NCBI RefSeq assembly: GCF_028389875.1
Contig: NC_084667.1
Location: 64,582,570 to 64,646,569, forward strand
Length of the DNA stretch: 64,000 nt
Source: Rhea pennata
Lineage: Eukaryota; Chordata; Aves; Rheiformes; Rheidae
Direction: 5' to 3'
The first letter of the stretch is position 1. Each line of letters begins with the position of its first letter. Positions 1 through 13,290 of this stretch are shown in pieces. Below the pieces are notes generated by a model. The model was given only the letters and a program-made list of their open reading frames with translations, did no database searches and was not told where the DNA came from. The translations under genes and the position numbers were made by a program.

Positions 1-60
1 GTTTGGACCACAAAAGTTTTAATTCAAGTCCTCTGCAAGGAAGGAAAAAGTCTCAAACCT

Positions 61-540
61 CCTTTTTCCAGAGGAGCCGAGAGGCGGTGGTTGGGGCTCG
101 CAGCTGCCCTTCGGGGTGCAAGGGAAACCCAGAGGCTCAAGGCTGCTTCTCCCTCCGGGGACGAGCGACCGCCCAGGGCGGAATAGCGCCGAATCCCGTC
201 CCCTGCCCGCCGCTGGCGCGCGCCCAGCACAGGGAGCCGAGCCAGCCCGCACGGTGTCCTGCTGAAAAAAACATGAAGTCATTTTTTTTTCAAAGCTTAA
301 GCTGCTTCAATGCCTTTGAAAACACCAGGGCTCGCCGCAAACGGGGATTTCTGTCGCGGTACGGCAGCCGCGGGCGTTCGCGCAGCCCCCTCCCTGGTCA
401 CCCCAAAGTGGGATTTGCAAGGAGTATTTTACAGCGGACAACGCAGTGACCCGTCTACGAACCGCCCGGCTTCGGAGGGAGGCTCGGCCCCGAGCCCCGG
501 CGCCAGCGCGGCGACGTTACGTGTCGAATAGCAGCAACAT
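61..540. promoter_or_regulatory. CpG island at left edge (candidate promoter region)
   Basis: By hand I count roughly 48 CpG dinucleotides between 61 and 540, with GC-rich stretches such as gctggcgcgcgcccagc. The rest of the window is CpG-poor. Open frames of 70-148 codons across it are what GC-rich DNA gives by chance and resemble no protein. In vertebrates DACT1 lies downstream of TALPID3 on the same strand, so the island may be its promoter or first-exon neighbourhood just off the window. That assignment is inference. Confidence 0.5.
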
Positions 541-560
541 CAGAGCCCGGCGTGTCTGTC

Positions 561-3480
561 CTGGGGACTGGGAAGTTTTGCCCTTGGTGTGGATGGGTGA
601 GTTACTCTTAAAAAAAGCTTAAAGAGACAAGGCACCACTTAAAAAAAAGAAAATGGTATTTTTCAGCTCTCCTGAGCATTCTGCCAAAAGCAGTTTGAAA
701 ATCCAGCGCTACTTTTACACCGTGAGGACAGCATCTGAGGAAAGGGCTCAAGATCTTCACACAACCCTTCCAAATCGAGTCTGGGGGCTGAGACGCCAAT
801 GCACCGTTCCCGACGTGCCCGGCCTGGGGCGATGCTGTCGCAGCGCTCCTGGAGCAGCCGCTGGCCACAAAGAACCACCTGACCCACCTGGGGCCACCAA
901 AAACATCACGGTACTTAGTCACCGTCTTTATCAGCAGAAATCCTGCCCTTATATCACAGAGTTGTAAGTGCACGATTTTGGGGGTGATACCCCATTTCTT
1001 GCTTGTTTTATGGTATGACACCTGAGAGGTCACTGCAGCTGGATTGAGGAGCAACTTTCCCTGCTGAGGCTTCGCTTTCCCAACATGACCGCGCACCGGA
1101 TCCTTGTGCTCCTCGAGATGGTTTTGCTCGTTTAAGACCTGTCCTTAGCAAAGCACCGTGCGAGGCTTTCAGGCAGGGAACAGCCAATTCCCACAAGCTG
1201 GAAGTGCTGCACACTAAAAGAAATTTTTTTTTAAGGTTTGGCTGATACACGGCAAATATCATCAATCCCCACTTGGGGCAGGTCCCTTGGAAAGCATTTT
1301 CAGACAAGTTTTGTTTTTTAATTAGAACGTGGCTGCATAGGAAGCTATAAAGCGCGTGCTGCTAAAGTGTATTTTATAGCCGTGCCTTGGGGAGAAGGCG
1401 CTTCCTTTAAACAAGGGGAGAAAGCAAGCAGATACGAAAGATGATAGCTTCATGTGGCCTTGCAAACGCTCTCAGCATCTCTCGGCCCGAGGAAAGGCCT
1501 TCACCAGGGAAGCGGGCTGCTCCGCTGGCCCAAAAATGTGACCGAGCCAAGATACGTCAATGCATCATTGAAGGTTCTGCAAAGTTTCTCTCAACATTGT
1601 TATTTATTCATTTTTTAACAGCCTCATAACTGCTTAAACTAATTTCTTTTGGAATGGCAGGGAATTCTTTCTTTGCTCAAAAGCAAGAAGGGGATTGGCA
1701 GAACACGAGTCAAGGAAAACCGCGTTTGAGTGACTCCCTGTTAACCTAGCGAAGGATCTAGATGTGCAGCGGGATGGAGGCAGACGTCTTCCTTTGCTGG
1801 CTCCCTTTGGAGAAACGGATAGGATTTATGTATCTTAGCAAAAGGCAGGCAACAGTTGAGCAGTTTCCTTGCATCTGAAGCTGTGACTGTGTCCGATAAA
1901 ATTGCCCCCTTCCCAAGTCGCTGGCATATACCAAGGGGAACATGATATTCCAGCGTTTCATGGGAACAGCACAACGTGATGAAGCGACACAGGAGTCAAG
2001 GAACGGCACAAAAGCAGTAAACACCAATCACAATGTTGAGCCAGCTAATGAAACAAGAGAAACCTATTCAGCCTTGGGTTTTCACTTTAAGATAGCAACA
2101 TCGCTGATATGGCCCGGGAAGCTGGTAGTCCTTCACAGTTCTGTAAATTCACCTCGTGTCAACTCAGCAGAAAGGTGAAAGCTAGATTCCCACTCCAGGC
2201 AAAGCTGCTGAGAAGCTGCAAAGTGGCTGAAAGGAGTCTGCAGGTGCATTAACGCGGGCATCGATGAGACAGTCAGAGCAGCCAGACGAGCTTACCTGAT
2301 AAGTGAGCAGATCGATACAGCCCACAGACCAGCCGGTTAGTAGTGCTTAGGAAACAGCTGATGGTCTGGGTCAAAAATAGCACTTATAAAATGCATCCAT
2401 AGAACAGGGCTGGAATCTCGTGCCCCAGATTCAAAATTGACATTTTCTGCTTCCTATATAAGGAATTAAACCCGACATAAAAATTCAAAGCACTCATTTG
2501 CTACCCCATGTATTTCTAGAGCGCTGGCAGAGGAGACAGCAGAGAGAGCACCACAATACCCTACAGAAGACATAAGCAAAGGCATGAACAGGAGTCCTTG
2601 TTTTGGTAACTCTTATCCTTGCTGGACTGATTTCTTCCTAGACGAGAATTCCATTTAATTCCTGAGCTTCTATACAAGAAGGTCAATGTCTAATGCTCCA
2701 AGCAGCAATTCTATTTTGCCCTTATTAACCCATATCCAAATTAAAGGTTTTAGATTAGCGTTCACATGAAACTCCTGTATCAGTGCTTTCGGCTACAGAA
2801 GCCTGTGCTCTTCTGAAATGCTCTTTGCAAAAACAAGTTGTCAGGAAGAGTTTCTGCTGCTGAATTAAACCAGTGCTTCTCTGCCTGGCGCTGCACTCCT
2901 GGGTGGTGGCAGGGCTGCTGGCACTGGGCCTGTAGACAGCTGGGTCACGAGATGGAGCCTCCTCATTGGGATCTGCTAATTCATACTAAAAACAGCTCAT
3001 GAGCCTGTAAGGAAAATGTAAGGCTCCGTACTTGGGCAGGGTCAAGGGACTGCACAAAAACAGCCTGCAGAGAAAGCAGAATGGGGAAATGCAAAGGACC
3101 AGCAAAAGAGATGTTTGCAAGGTGAATAGAGCCAACAGTAATTGTGCAATTAGAAAAAAAAGGCAAAGGGATGTAGAAACAGACCTGGAGCCTGCAAGAA
3201 GCACGTAGGAACCGGCACCGCGTACAGCCGGGCAGCGTCTTGGCCAGGGCGTCCAGCCAACAGCAAGCTGCAGCGTGGGGCTGAGGAAGGGAGCTGATGT
3301 TCCTGGGCCTGCGGGAGAGAAGGCAGGAGCGGTGTGAGAGCGCGTTGGCAGTGCCAAGCTGCAAGCACATGCAGTGATGTAGTTAGCATTGGACTCAACC
3401 AAAATTGATAGACCGGCTTCTTTTTCCTTCTACTCTTACTTTCGGAAACTTTTGACTGCACCTCAGCTGAGAGCTGTCAT
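561..3480. other. Intergenic, no gene seen
   Basis: Mixed-composition sequence. Open frames up to 162 codons (608-1096 minus) and a cluster of overlapping ones at 2981-3461 show no recognisable motifs, splice context or family similarity. No repeat was recognised. Confidence 0.5.
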
Positions 3481-3660
3481 CACTCCGAGACACAGATCGG
3501 ATCCTTAGGCCTTCGCAAAACTCCCGTCGCACTGCACGGCCACGGTCATCTATCGCAGGCGCTGAGGCACCGGCGCGCCGACGGTTCCTCCGGGAGCCGC
3601 TCTGCTTCGGCCGTTCGGCCAGCGCGCTCTGTCACACCTTGAACGCCTGCAGTTGGGTGC
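3481..3660. promoter_or_regulatory. Small CpG-rich patch
   Basis: About 22 CpGs in 180 bases by hand count, densest around 3560-3630 (caccggcgcgccgacggtt). Sharply bounded by ordinary sequence. It could be an enhancer or a second small island of the neighbouring gene's regulatory domain. Nothing shows transcription. Confidence 0.3.
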
Positions 3661-5049
3661 TGCAGATCAGAGCTCAGGCTAGGCAGGGGCAGAGCTGTGC
3701 GAGAGGACAGAACTGCTGCCTCTCGATGGCAGTGCCCATCTCTGGCATCTCCACAGGATGTGCCCCCACCCAGTAGGCTATTCACATGTGTGTCTCAAAT
3801 TTTAAAGTGCTATTTTTAAACAGCGGAGGACACCTCTGAAGGGCACTCAGCCCAGGATGGTGGTCAGCTCTGTTGCTCAGCTTCCTCATGAGGCATCCTC
3901 ACAAGGAGGACTGCAAATCGTCCTTGGGTGGTCTCCAAAGGAAGCCGGGGCAGGGCCAGGTGACACAGCCAGGGAGAGGAGCAGGAAGCAGTGGGGCTTT
4001 GGCATGCTTGTCCTGTGGCCATCTCCAAGGAGAGATGCCCCAAATGTGCTCCTCCTCACAGGTCCTCCCCGGAAACAACATGTACCCACCTCCATGCTTC
4101 CAGGCACAGGCAGCTCCCACCCACCTTCACCATCCGGAACAAATTCCTCGTGCTGGGACAGCAGAAGAGGACAGGGAATGGCAGGAGAAATTGTTTTGTT
4201 TCGTCTCCACCAGGAGCATCAGGAATCCACTCTTAAACTAGCTTTGCAGCAGCACCACTTTCAAAGAAGCATTTCTTGGCTGAACGAAAAAGCTCCCTGT
4301 TAAACAATAGTTTTCATGGAAGACAGCTTAAAAACTTTTTATTTCTAATTGAATAACCCAACTTTGAAAATGCTATATATACACTCACCACTCTCCAACA
4401 CAGCACATAACACATCCACACATACCAGCATGTGGTCTGAGAGCTGAAATACTATCTGCATTAGTTTGTCTGAGGGAGGAAGAGTTATCTGATTAGCAAT
4501 CAGCAAGATTTAAGAACTGGTATAAGATTTATCACAGTGTTTTTGCGCTCATCTGCTTTGTGTACTCAAATAGGATTTATTTTAAGTTTGAGTTGTTCCT
4601 ATTTGGGTTCTGAAGAGGACGAGGAAGGAAATGGATGCTTTTTAAGTTTCTCATTCACTGAGAAATTTAAGTCTGTGCCTAAATTTATCCATGTGATGGA
4701 TCTCTCTGAAGTCAGTACAAATATTTTTTTGCCTAAATGTAGGCATGTATTTTAAATATCTTGCTAAATTGAGGCTTGGACTCAGTAATCCAAAATACAT
4801 TCATGATTCTAAGCTGGTCCTAGTCCCTGCTTCTTTAAGAGCTTCTTTTTAAGGTGCTCAAAATCTTTGCAAGCTTTTAACTTTTTACATTAAAAATTTC
4901 CATTTTGTGTTGATACTGCATAAAAATAGCAGATAAATTGAAGCATAACGGTTGTACAGGGCCAAACTCTGAATCCATCTAGTTTTGTGTTGCTTCTGAC
5001 ACCTGCTACAAGCAGACACCTACAGAGCAGGAGAAAAATCTGTGACGAT
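3661..5049. other. Intergenic, no gene seen
   Basis: Ordinary intergenic sequence. Overlapping plus-strand open frames at 3857-4303 in three phases are unsupported by any motif or start context. Confidence 0.45.
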
Positions 5050-5490
5050 TGTCTCACGTTCGCACTCGAAAATTATCTGAACTTCCAACTAACCGATCTC
5101 ATTTGGGAATTTGCATCCTAGCCGTCTTGCAGCTTATGAAATGCTCTTGCAGCCGGGAACCGCCAGAAATGTTATAATGCCAGTAAATGTTATGCAAGAC
5201 GTCTGCACTCTCCCGCTCTGCGGTGCGCTTTACAGAAACGCAGTTCAGCGCTCTGCTTCTGTTTAAGAGACCCGTTCCCGTGATGCAGCTCGAACGAAGG
5301 GTTTTTGGTTTTACAGCTGTCACGACAGTAATTTTCTCAACTCCGTGAGGTTCCCTCATATCCTGTTCAAACTTGCCTATCTCTGCTTCGAACTGATGTT
5401 TCCACACGGCATTCTTCAGGAACAGATGTCCTATCCGACCCCACACCGCCACGTTCAGCAGCGACGCAGCCCCGTTTTGAAACAACTAGC
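5050..5490 (-). other. CpG-rich patch with an open frame (unrecognised)
   Basis: CpG-enriched sequence inside AT-rich surroundings, crossed by a minus-strand open frame at 5099-5485 (128 codons from its ATG). The predicted product, starting MFQNGAASLLNVAVWGRIGH, matches no family I know and shows no domain, signal peptide or membrane segment. The frame may be open only because CpG-rich DNA lacks stops. An exon of a non-coding RNA or a retrocopy is also possible. Confidence 0.2.
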
Positions 5491-7846
5491 TTGTCACAGT
5501 TGAAAGAAACCTAATGGTTGGCTACTTGTGCTCTTTGGGAGAAAAAAAGAAAAAAGAATTAGAAGTAGCCTATGATTTATATTTTTTCCAAGTGTGCTAA
5601 GATGCTCTAAATTTACAGTTCAAATGGCAGCACGTCCTGGTTCAACTGCCAGTCCTAGAATTTGTTATCTGAAGAATCAAAGTTTTTGGTAAAGCTGCTA
5701 GCATGAGAAAATATCTTCCCCAGTCCCACAAACAACAAAAAAATGTACTGAGAATCTCTATTTATGTAAATTAAAAGCTAATGAATTAGTGCAGAGTGGC
5801 TGAAGCAGCGGGGTCCATAGTTCTTGGATCACAGACTGCTGACAACATACAAAATTTATCATGCAGTACTAGGCAGTCTTAATTATTAAATCTTTAGTTG
5901 AATATGCTACGGAGACGACTGCAAACACACAACTGAGGGCAACGTATCAGTGGTTTGTGACTCCAGTTGTCTGCAGACCGCAGTTTGGGAACCATCCATG
6001 CACAGTGCTAATACAAACACAGTAAATCACAAGTTGCTCTAAATGGCTGTAGTTCCATAAAAGTCAAAGGCGCTACATCCAGATTTATATCAGCTGAGAA
6101 TTCAATCCCCTACGTTTAGCGACAATAATATCCACACACACAAAAGAAACTTGCAGACTGCTGTAATAAAATTATCTGGCTTTGATCTTGTTGAGATTCC
6201 TCCAACCTAGTCCCACTCAGAGAAATAGATCTTGCAGTCATACGGACCCAGACCAAAATGAGTGAGAACCCAGTCCGGGGCCACTCTGCTGCCAACACGC
6301 ACTCCCCTACTTTATCTGCTTTATATTCTTGTCATCATAGTTTATAACTCTCCTTCTTGTCCTCTCCCTTTTTCCCTATAGCTCCTTTTTTAGCGCACAT
6401 TTGGAAGCTTTTTCTCTGTAGCTGACGTTACCTAGGCAGCATAGGGCACAGTAATGAGGAGGAGTGCAATGACCGAGCTTCTAGCAGGGAGTAGCCACCA
6501 GACTCTGCACCGCCAGTTTCTTGCAGAGAGGTAAAGGGCAGGTGCTGCGGCACATCACAGCTGGCAAGGATGCAGTCCAGCCTTCCAGAACCAGGCTCAG
6601 AGCCCAGGCAGGAAAAGCATCTCAGATAACAGCTAAATATCAGTAGATGGAGATAAGAGACAAGCTGAGGGTCAGGAGAGGGCTTGCAACGGCCACAAGC
6701 TTCATTTACTGATCGGCTGAAAGCAACAGTAGAGGCTGCCTGAAATAAAACTACTTCTCCTATCAGCCTACACTCAAGGCAACCACATTTTTGACCATCA
6801 AAGCATAACTGAAAGGCTTTACTCTCTGCAATTGCTCACAGGCCTTAGCTGGGAAGTAATTCTGCCAGAAAAAAAAGTAGTAAGAGAAATGCTTTCTCAG
6901 GCTCCTAGAAACACCACATAGCACAGACGCACCAGAGACATTCCCATGTATTCTATACACATCAGATGTGAAACTTTTCATAAGTATGTTTTACCTTCAA
7001 GTAGAGAGTCCTTACTTAAAATAGGAGATGAACTACTTCATGAAGTTTTCTAAGATTTACCCTGGGGTGAAAGAAGGGAGTGGAACAGTCAAACATCAGC
7101 TGAGACCCATCCAGGTCACTGCTAACTCCAAATATTTATTTTAGCAGCCAATTCTCCTCAAAGCCCTCAAAAACAAAAACTGGAAGACAAGGGCTTTTCA
7201 CTTGGAGGTCCTCACGCCAACAGTGCTACCAGAAAATGACATTTGGTACAGGTTCATCTCTACTACCTCCTGACCACTGCAATCTAGTCTCCCTTCTGGC
7301 TGGTGAAGGGAAAGAGCCCCCTTACCTTAAAGGAGATGTCTGCAAGAGGTGTGATGGCTCACGTCCTAGAGGACCTATTCCACAGGCCATATGGATGTCC
7401 TGAGACGTAGCAGAGATGCGAACATCTTTACAACAGGGCAAACTGAATCCCATCCTCAGTGGAGACACAGCAATGGGACGACGGTACAGGCTTTCTTTCA
7501 TGTTTGCACAGACCTTTTCTAATTATAGGCAAAGTACAGTCCCACCATTTATTTCTCCCAGAATATTCCTCCAAGGTTCAGCATGTATTAAAGATTGGTT
7601 GGCTTTTTTCCTCCTCCAAAACTGGCTTTCTACCACTGGATTCTTGCACATGCTCTGAGTGTAACATTCACAGACTTTATTACCAGGGTTATAATTCTCT
7701 GCTGTGTACTTTTAACTACAGTTGAGGCATTGGCAGAGCTATGCGCACTGATTCACCCCTGCGTAAACATGATTATTTTAAATGAACTCCAGACAAGGTT
7801 TAACTGGAAAAATATCTCCAATTTTTGAAGTATTCTGAAGTGCTGA

Positions 7847-7848
<2 letters not shown>
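5491..7848. other. Intergenic, no gene seen
   Basis: AT-rich sequence with no recognised repeats or supported open frames. Confidence 0.45.
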
Positions 7849-7885
<37 letters not shown>

Positions 7886-7900
7886 GCAAGATCTTGCCTT
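7849..7900. repeat. 34-base T run abutting an 18-bp perfect palindrome
   Basis: T occupies 7849-7882 without interruption. It is followed directly by aaggcaagatcttgcctt (7883-7900), which is identical to its reverse complement. On the minus strand this reads as a palindrome followed by a long A tail, as a small retroposed RNA might leave. Confidence 0.7.
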
Positions 7901-10900
7901 TTCTCCACTTTACAAAGAATACTTTCAAAACTAAATGAGGGTGATGTCCCAACCTCCTCCAACAACAACATGATGCTTGAAAGTCACAAGGCTGAGAATT
8001 AAGCTCCACTGGGATTTCACAGTTAGGATTTTCCCTTTCTTAGTTGGCTGTTCATTTCCTTATAAGCAGGAATGCTTTCTGCTTTCAAAGCCAAGTTGAA
8101 GAAAAGAAGTGAAAACAGTGAGAGGTATTCACTTGGCTGCATTACTTTAAATGTTTCTGGCCTGCAGCTCCCATTATAGTTTGCAACAAAAAGTGGCAGA
8201 GGACATTTGTGTATACATTATAATAGTTGTACTTTCTCTGAACAGACACGCTTCCAGAAGGCGGCAGATTAAAGAACTGGTGTGACTTCAGACAGAGAAA
8301 AATAACATCTTGCCAGTTGTGTTTATTTGTAGGGACCCGTGATTTATGCTTTCCCATTTGTAGAGTGGTTGAGAGAAATGGGTCACGTGGCACCGTTTAG
8401 ATAATCCCTGAGGAAATTCAGACTGCATCAGGCAGGGAGAGATAGGGTTTGTTCTTTTGGATGAGAAAGGCTGGAAAATGGCAGGGAGACATGAGATTTC
8501 CTCAAGTTCTTGGAATGAAGTTCAAGGCTTCGATTTTCTGAACAGATTGAGCACGGGTTGTGAGAATGAAGCAATTAAGATAAGAACAAAAATAGCCCAG
8601 GTATGTGGGATGAATGGTCCTTTTCCTGTTATTTATTAGGCACTGTCTGTACAATTGGCCCAGTGCAGGGAAAAGAAAAAATAGTTCCTGTCTCAAGGAT
8701 CTTTACCTGTCAAACAATCCATTGAGAAGATGCAAAACTGTTGCTACTAGCGTGAGAGAGGGACTTGTCACCTTCCTACCCACCCTCCTGCTCTACATTT
8801 TCCACAAGGATTCCTCTCTGTGATGTGGGCACCATCTCTCTGTACCCTCCTGACTTTAGCAGCACCTGCAGAAACCAGCCAGTATCATTGCCAAAAAAGC
8901 ATGTAAGAACCTAACCGCAATTACTGGCAGCCTCTGTCCTAAAAAACATATGTACCAAATTTAGAAAAGGCAATAGTAAAACTGCTTGCAAAAAGAAGAA
9001 AAGAAGATATTTACTGCAAAGGTGGCTTTATTCAGTTGATTCCCCCCCATCTACCTGGCAGGAAAAATTAAATTTTTTTAAAAATCAACTGTTAAGTGTC
9101 CGGCACAGGAAGAGGCAATGGCACAGCTGGGCACAAAACAGGACATCCCCCTCAGGCTTGAGCTGCAAAGCTTGTGGGGCAGAAAGGGCCCTTTGTACCC
9201 AGCACCACATTATCCCAGGTGCTGATTCGGGTTCTGGAGCACAAACACCTACCACCGATAACGGTGGCAGGGAATTCTGCCTAAAAAGCTGTATTAAACC
9301 ATTGACATTAACAGACCTAACTGCTGTTTAAGCAGCTGCTGGGTTTCTTAGCAAGTACCATGTTTGATCAGTGACTCAGTGCCTGCTGCTTTGCCATAGG
9401 TGCTGATTAAGGAAACAGCAGGGAAGGAGTAGCAGCTTTGCAACATGGAAGATGGTATTTATGTGACAGATGCAGGATGCTGAATGCCCTTCTCCAAGGG
9501 CATGTCATGCAGCAAGAGCACACACAATTTCCAAGACTGTCAGAATAAAAATAAAGAAAAAGAATGACAGGATGCCATTCACCCAGCAAAATCCTTGGTC
9601 ACTGCAAGTATCTCCCAGAACCCATTAAAAATAAGCTCTAAGTCATCATTATAGTGGCAAGATTTTTACATGGTGATCAAATAGTTGGCTATTAAGGTGA
9701 TAACAGGATGTAGTGAAAAGTAAAACTGTACATATATTAAGAAACAGGCACCAATCTGGGAAGAATTTATCAGCTGACACTAAGAAATCAGCAAGCTGAG
9801 ATAGCGGAGCAGGAAAATGACCCCACTTGCACCGAGAGCAGCACCCAGACCCACCGTTGTGCCTGCCCAGGGCAGAAGGATAATGACTGGCATGCTGGGG
9901 AGTCCTGCTGCCAGCAGCGCTCACAGCCTTACTCCCCAGCCTCCCTCTTGGCATTTGGCTGGGGGTTCAGGTTGCTGGCAGGGTAGACAGCAGTGGCAAG
10001 ATTGCTACTCTCTGGATGGTGCTGCCTTGAGCGGAGCCAGGTTTTTACTTATTCTTTTTGCTCAGCACTTGCTCAACTCATTAGATGACTCTGATTTTTG
10101 CATCTCTATGTTGCTCCCAACTACTTTGCTGTGAACTGCCCTAATCCTGCAATGGGAACTACACAGGCAAGAATCCCACTGGTTTTCAGTTGAGCCATTT
10201 CAGGGTCTTTGTGTATCCCTTCAAGGTACTCAGCAGCATCAGTGCAGGACTGGTCAACCTGAAAGACCTATGGGCCTTTGGGGTGAAGACCAATGAGAAA
10301 AATTACACTTTTCTGCCTCAAGCAGGCTCTATGGAGGGGTGAAAAGATGCATGTTCATACAAGAATCCTTTCTTGGACTGACTTCCCCCTCTCACCCCCA
10401 AAAAAGGGTCTCAGAGGTATCACTCCAGATCACACTTCTGATCTGACTTCTCTCTTACCTTCTGGTTTCTAACTTAAATACAAAGCAATGTACAAAGAAG
10501 AAGAGTAACCTCCAAACTAGAAGAGTCCATTTTCTGCACTCATCCCTCTAGGCAGCGGTTGGCAGCAAATGCAGGTTTCACCTTCTTACCACACATACAG
10601 AAGAACGCACACAGTATTGCGTGCTTGTATCATTGCCACTACAGGAGCAGAGCCTAGAACATCATTATGACCTCTGCTCGGACGGCCATGTCAGCGTAGC
10701 GAGATTTCCACATTTTTATGGAAAATTCTGCCAAAAACTTCTGTTGCAGCTCCCTAACCTGCTTCTGCGATGAGAAACTAGAAGAGAGGCAGAGAACCTG
10801 GAGAGGTAAAGAGCCACCTCACCTGGCTGAAGAAGCCATGAATTCCTACTGTCTTAGCAAGTACATCCTTACCAAATCAGGCCTGAAATACTCACCTGCA

Positions 10901-11931
10901 TTGGTTTGTTCAGAAAGTCAGCGCATGTTTTTAGCAGCTAATTTTGACAACTTTCATCTCTGAATTATGAAGGCGAATAGCAATAAAAAAACTCACTTTG
11001 CCCAATTTCTCACAATTTAGGTAAGATCAAGTCCGCACATGAAACTCTCTGCTACCTATACTGAAAAACAAAATAACCCATCTATACAGGGGAAAGGTGG
11101 CACTAGCATCAGACAAACTAACTACCAGTTTATAGCTGAAGTCCTGCCCCAAGAGTCATTACTGGCCCAGGAACTGGGTTCCCAACCCATGTCAGGAATT
11201 GTGTGCTGTCCTTGTTGATCTACACATTTCCTCTATTACCACCGCCACCATCATACTGCATCTCCCTTTTTACTTACGGGAGGGAGGAGCGAAAAAAATG
11301 GATTTTGAGTACATCACTTCCAAATTACCTTTTACTTATCAAAGACAGAAAAAGATAGCCTGCAAAAACAAATAGCTTCTACATTTCAGTTTTCCATTGT
11401 AATATGTTGCAAGTGCAATCCATGAACACATACTCTTGTTCTGGTGTTTCCTGATTAAGACTCAAGAAAGCCTCACCAGAAATTCAGCTGAACTAAGAAA
11501 TAAAGCAAGGATTTTGGTTTTCACACCACAATCCTGGAATCCAATAACAACCCACCCACCCCCCATATCTATGCTGCTGAGAGTTAACTGAAAAATATAG
11601 CTGTATAGAGGTGGGTTTTTTAATACTTCTGCTGGATGGAATTCTATTTGATGCTGTTAAGCTTTGATGACATACCCCAATGACTTGCTTGGAAGAAATC
11701 CATTTAGCAAGCTTGCAAATCATGCTGTTTCAGTTCTGTGAGTGCCCATGAGAAATGTGCATTTTCAATCATAAAAGCTGTAGAAATAAAATGGAACTTT
11801 GAGACACAGACAGATGAATTCCTTATCATGGCTTGGCTGTGTTCACAGAACATGTGCTTACCATTTCAAACTCCGGAAAACTATTTACATGAATCTGAAA
11901 TACAAGACTAAATCCAAAAGTAAGAAATAGT

Positions 11932-11953
11932 AAAAAAAAAAAAAAAAAAAAAA
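11932..11953. repeat. Poly(A) run, 22 bases
   Basis: An uninterrupted 22-base A homopolymer. No flanking SINE or LINE body recognised. Confidence 0.85.
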
Positions 11954-13290
11954 TAGATACATTTCTAGAAGATGCATTTTTTCCATTTCAAATGCAAAAT
12001 GGAGAATCTGATTAAAAACAAAGAACCCCCTCAACCCTCCCCCACAGCCTCTAGCTTGTTCCTAGGATTAGAAATACTTGCTTGTAATATGATCTATGCA
12101 CAGGGAGCCAGAATTACAGAGGTCTCCTTATGTTTATGTGCAAAAAACTTCAGTTTGGGGGAAGGAAAAGCAAATAGTTTGCACTTTCCTCACCTCTCAC
12201 AAATTGTCCTTGAATGGGAACAATGCAGTGGGGATGGACGCTTAGCACATCCCACTACCACAGTGTAATCCCTACCAGCACCAGGTCATTGAACCACACT
12301 GCCAAGCATCTAAATGCTTCCAAAAAGACTCGCCAGTCATGTCAAGTTGGGAGAGAATATAAACCTGTGTCAACCAATATAACCCTACATAGAGTTTTGA
12401 GAAGAGTCCGAAAAATGGTCTTCACTGGGCATTTTTAGACCTATTTGCTTAAAAATTCAGTTAATTTCTGCAGGAGTCCATCAGTGACAATGGTAATATC
12501 TTCAAGTTAAATGCATTTGTTCCCAAGAAGAGAGTTAGAAAAACATGTCATGCACAGCATTGCTGGAAGTACAGCTTGACACAGTTATTTCTACAGTAAT
12601 TTTGTGGAGCATGAAACGAGGGCCTCTCCCACAGACCAGGGTTGTCTCATTGTTTCCTTATCCTCTTTCCTTGCCTGTGTCTCTTGTCTTATACTTAATT
12701 TGTCAGTAGGCTGGAGCAGTTCTCGATTCCATTATTGTACTTTGTACTAACTTGTTTAGCAAAGTGCAGTTCTGATCTCGGCCTACAGCGCCGGGCACAA
12801 GAACAGTACAGCTCATTTGCTATTTACACTGCAACAAAAGAGATCTAAATTATAGGTTAACATCACCAAAAACCTAACAGATTCACAGAGCACTTGGAAC
12901 TCAGTTGCTTAGTTTGCTCTTGCAGCAAAGCTGGTTTAAGAAGTTCTTGCCCTCCCAACTGCATTTCTTTCTTCTGTCTGTTGTTCCAGTGCATCTCTTT
13001 GATGTTACACTGTAGCAAACTGATGCAGGTTAAAAAAAAACATCTCCATCTTCCCAGAAAAGGGTTGTTGTTTTTCAAACTATTAATCATGTCAATAACT
13101 CGACTTACAGTACCATTCCACAGACATTTGCATCAGCACAACCAAGCAGATACACTGTTACAAGCCACCAGCAGCAGAAAAGAACTTGTAGAGGAGCTTT
13201 ACCACTAGAGAAAATGTTCATGAAATTGCATACTGGAAACCAAATCCCAATAATGCTGCCTCGTCTGTATCTTTCTTTTTTCTTTTTCAG

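Noticed and set aside
3..449. 148-codon plus-strand open frame at the left edge
   Set aside because: Lies in a CpG island where stops are rare by composition. Frames are open on both strands, and the product has no recognisable motif.
608..1096. 162-codon minus-strand open frame
   Set aside because: No domain or splice context, overlapping frames on both strands, and a product lacking protein-like patterning.
2451..2465. CArG-box or TATA-box (cctatataagg)
   Set aside because: Seven, not six, A/T bases between CC and GG, and no transcript start or CpG context beside it.
2981..3461. Three overlapping minus-strand open frames of 103-138 codons
   Set aside because: Open in several phases at once, which points to composition rather than coding; no start or splice support.
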